Source of the DNA: Actinomyces sp. 432
GTDB taxonomy: Bacteria > Actinomycetota > Actinomycetes > Actinomycetales > Actinomycetaceae
DNA: 64,000 nucleotides
NCBI RefSeq assembly: GCF_009930875.1
Contig: NZ_CP025249.1
Coordinates: 682,001-746,000, forward strand
Direction: 5' to 3'
Shown: in pieces, positions 63,924 through 64,000 of the stretch
Position numbering within the stretch: the stretch's first letter is position 1
Layout of the letters: every line of letters begins with the position of its first letter
Program-made: the position numbers and the translations under genes
The notes under the pieces: generated by a model
The model's database searches: none
Seen by the model: only the letters and a program-made list of their open reading frames with translations
What the model was told of the DNA's origin: nothing

Positions 63924-64000
63924 TCAGGCCTCCTCGAGCTCGGCGAGGTCCTCGGCGGACAGCGGCGCGATCGCATCCACGGCCTGCTTGATGGTGCGGT
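63924..64000 (-). CDS. C-terminal end of an unidentified protein (runs off the window)
   Basis: The minus-strand frame ends with RTIKQAVDAIAPLSAEDLAE then LEEA and a stop at 63924. The 25 visible codons have typical actinobacterial codon use, and the frame is open to the window edge. The family cannot be named from this piece. Confidence 0.5.
   Translation of the reverse strand, partial: RTIKQAVDAIAPLSAEDLAELEEA

Overview
This is a GC-rich actinobacterial chromosome segment. Its TypA, IspH, YchF, XseA, 7Fe ferredoxin and VanW-type proteins, several leaderless genes with a TANNNT box just before the start codon, and the overall gene style fit the Actinomycetaceae (Actinomyces-like). That placement is inferred from protein character; no rRNA gene is present to confirm it.

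Layout. 1-5.4 kb: a sugar ABC importer (permease, lipoprotein), a GH32 fructan hydrolase broken by a one-base frameshift, and a LacI regulator. 5.5-11.4 kb: housekeeping genes xseA, ispH, a Cys-less alkyltransferase-like protein, a frameshifted rmuC, and ychF. 11.4-14.0 kb: a single-polypeptide restriction-modification enzyme inserted into the last codons of ychF. The displaced native ychF end lies 2.6 kb downstream, and both junctions carry the same 12-bp sequence. 14.0-17.1 kb: a dead RelE toxin and an HxlR regulator divergent from a quinone-oxidoreductase/hydrolase pair with a consensus promoter. 17.1-18.1 kb: a non-coding kilobase rich in inverted repeats. 18.1-21.5 kb: ArfB, a DegT-like protein, a ParD antitoxin whose ParE toxin is cut to 11 codons, a DUF4256 protein and diaminopimelate dehydrogenase.

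21.5-29.2 kb is a gene graveyard: an alpha/beta-hydrolase relic, a repeat element with inverted ends, an LpqH-like lipoprotein, a DUF1349 protein, a decayed Ro60/Rsr RNA-binding protein, and a large HEPN/DUF4011/helicase/nuclease/DUF3320 defence-type protein broken in at least two places. 29.3-34.5 kb: a SNF2 helicase and a membrane-anchored propeller-like protein. 35.1-38.3 kb: glutamate decarboxylase and its antiporter (acid resistance). 38.5-51 kb: small enzymes (GNAT, two HAD phosphatases, PTH2, GtrA, M18 peptidase, OYE, patatin, FMN reductase, NUDIX), a beta-helix lipoprotein, BioY and a BASS transporter. 51.4-57.5 kb: a complete oligopeptide ABC importer with fused ATPases. 57.5-64 kb: PH-domain protein, TypA, VanW protein, ferredoxin and a hypothetical zinc-ribbon-like protein.

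Most interesting signals: the restriction-modification cassette at the ychF 3' end; the Ro60 relic beside the broken helicase; two families of non-coding repeats present at two distant sites each (a 23-bp iterated palindrome, and a ~117-bp element with inverted ends); and several one-base frameshifts, two of them in C runs, which may be sequencing errors.
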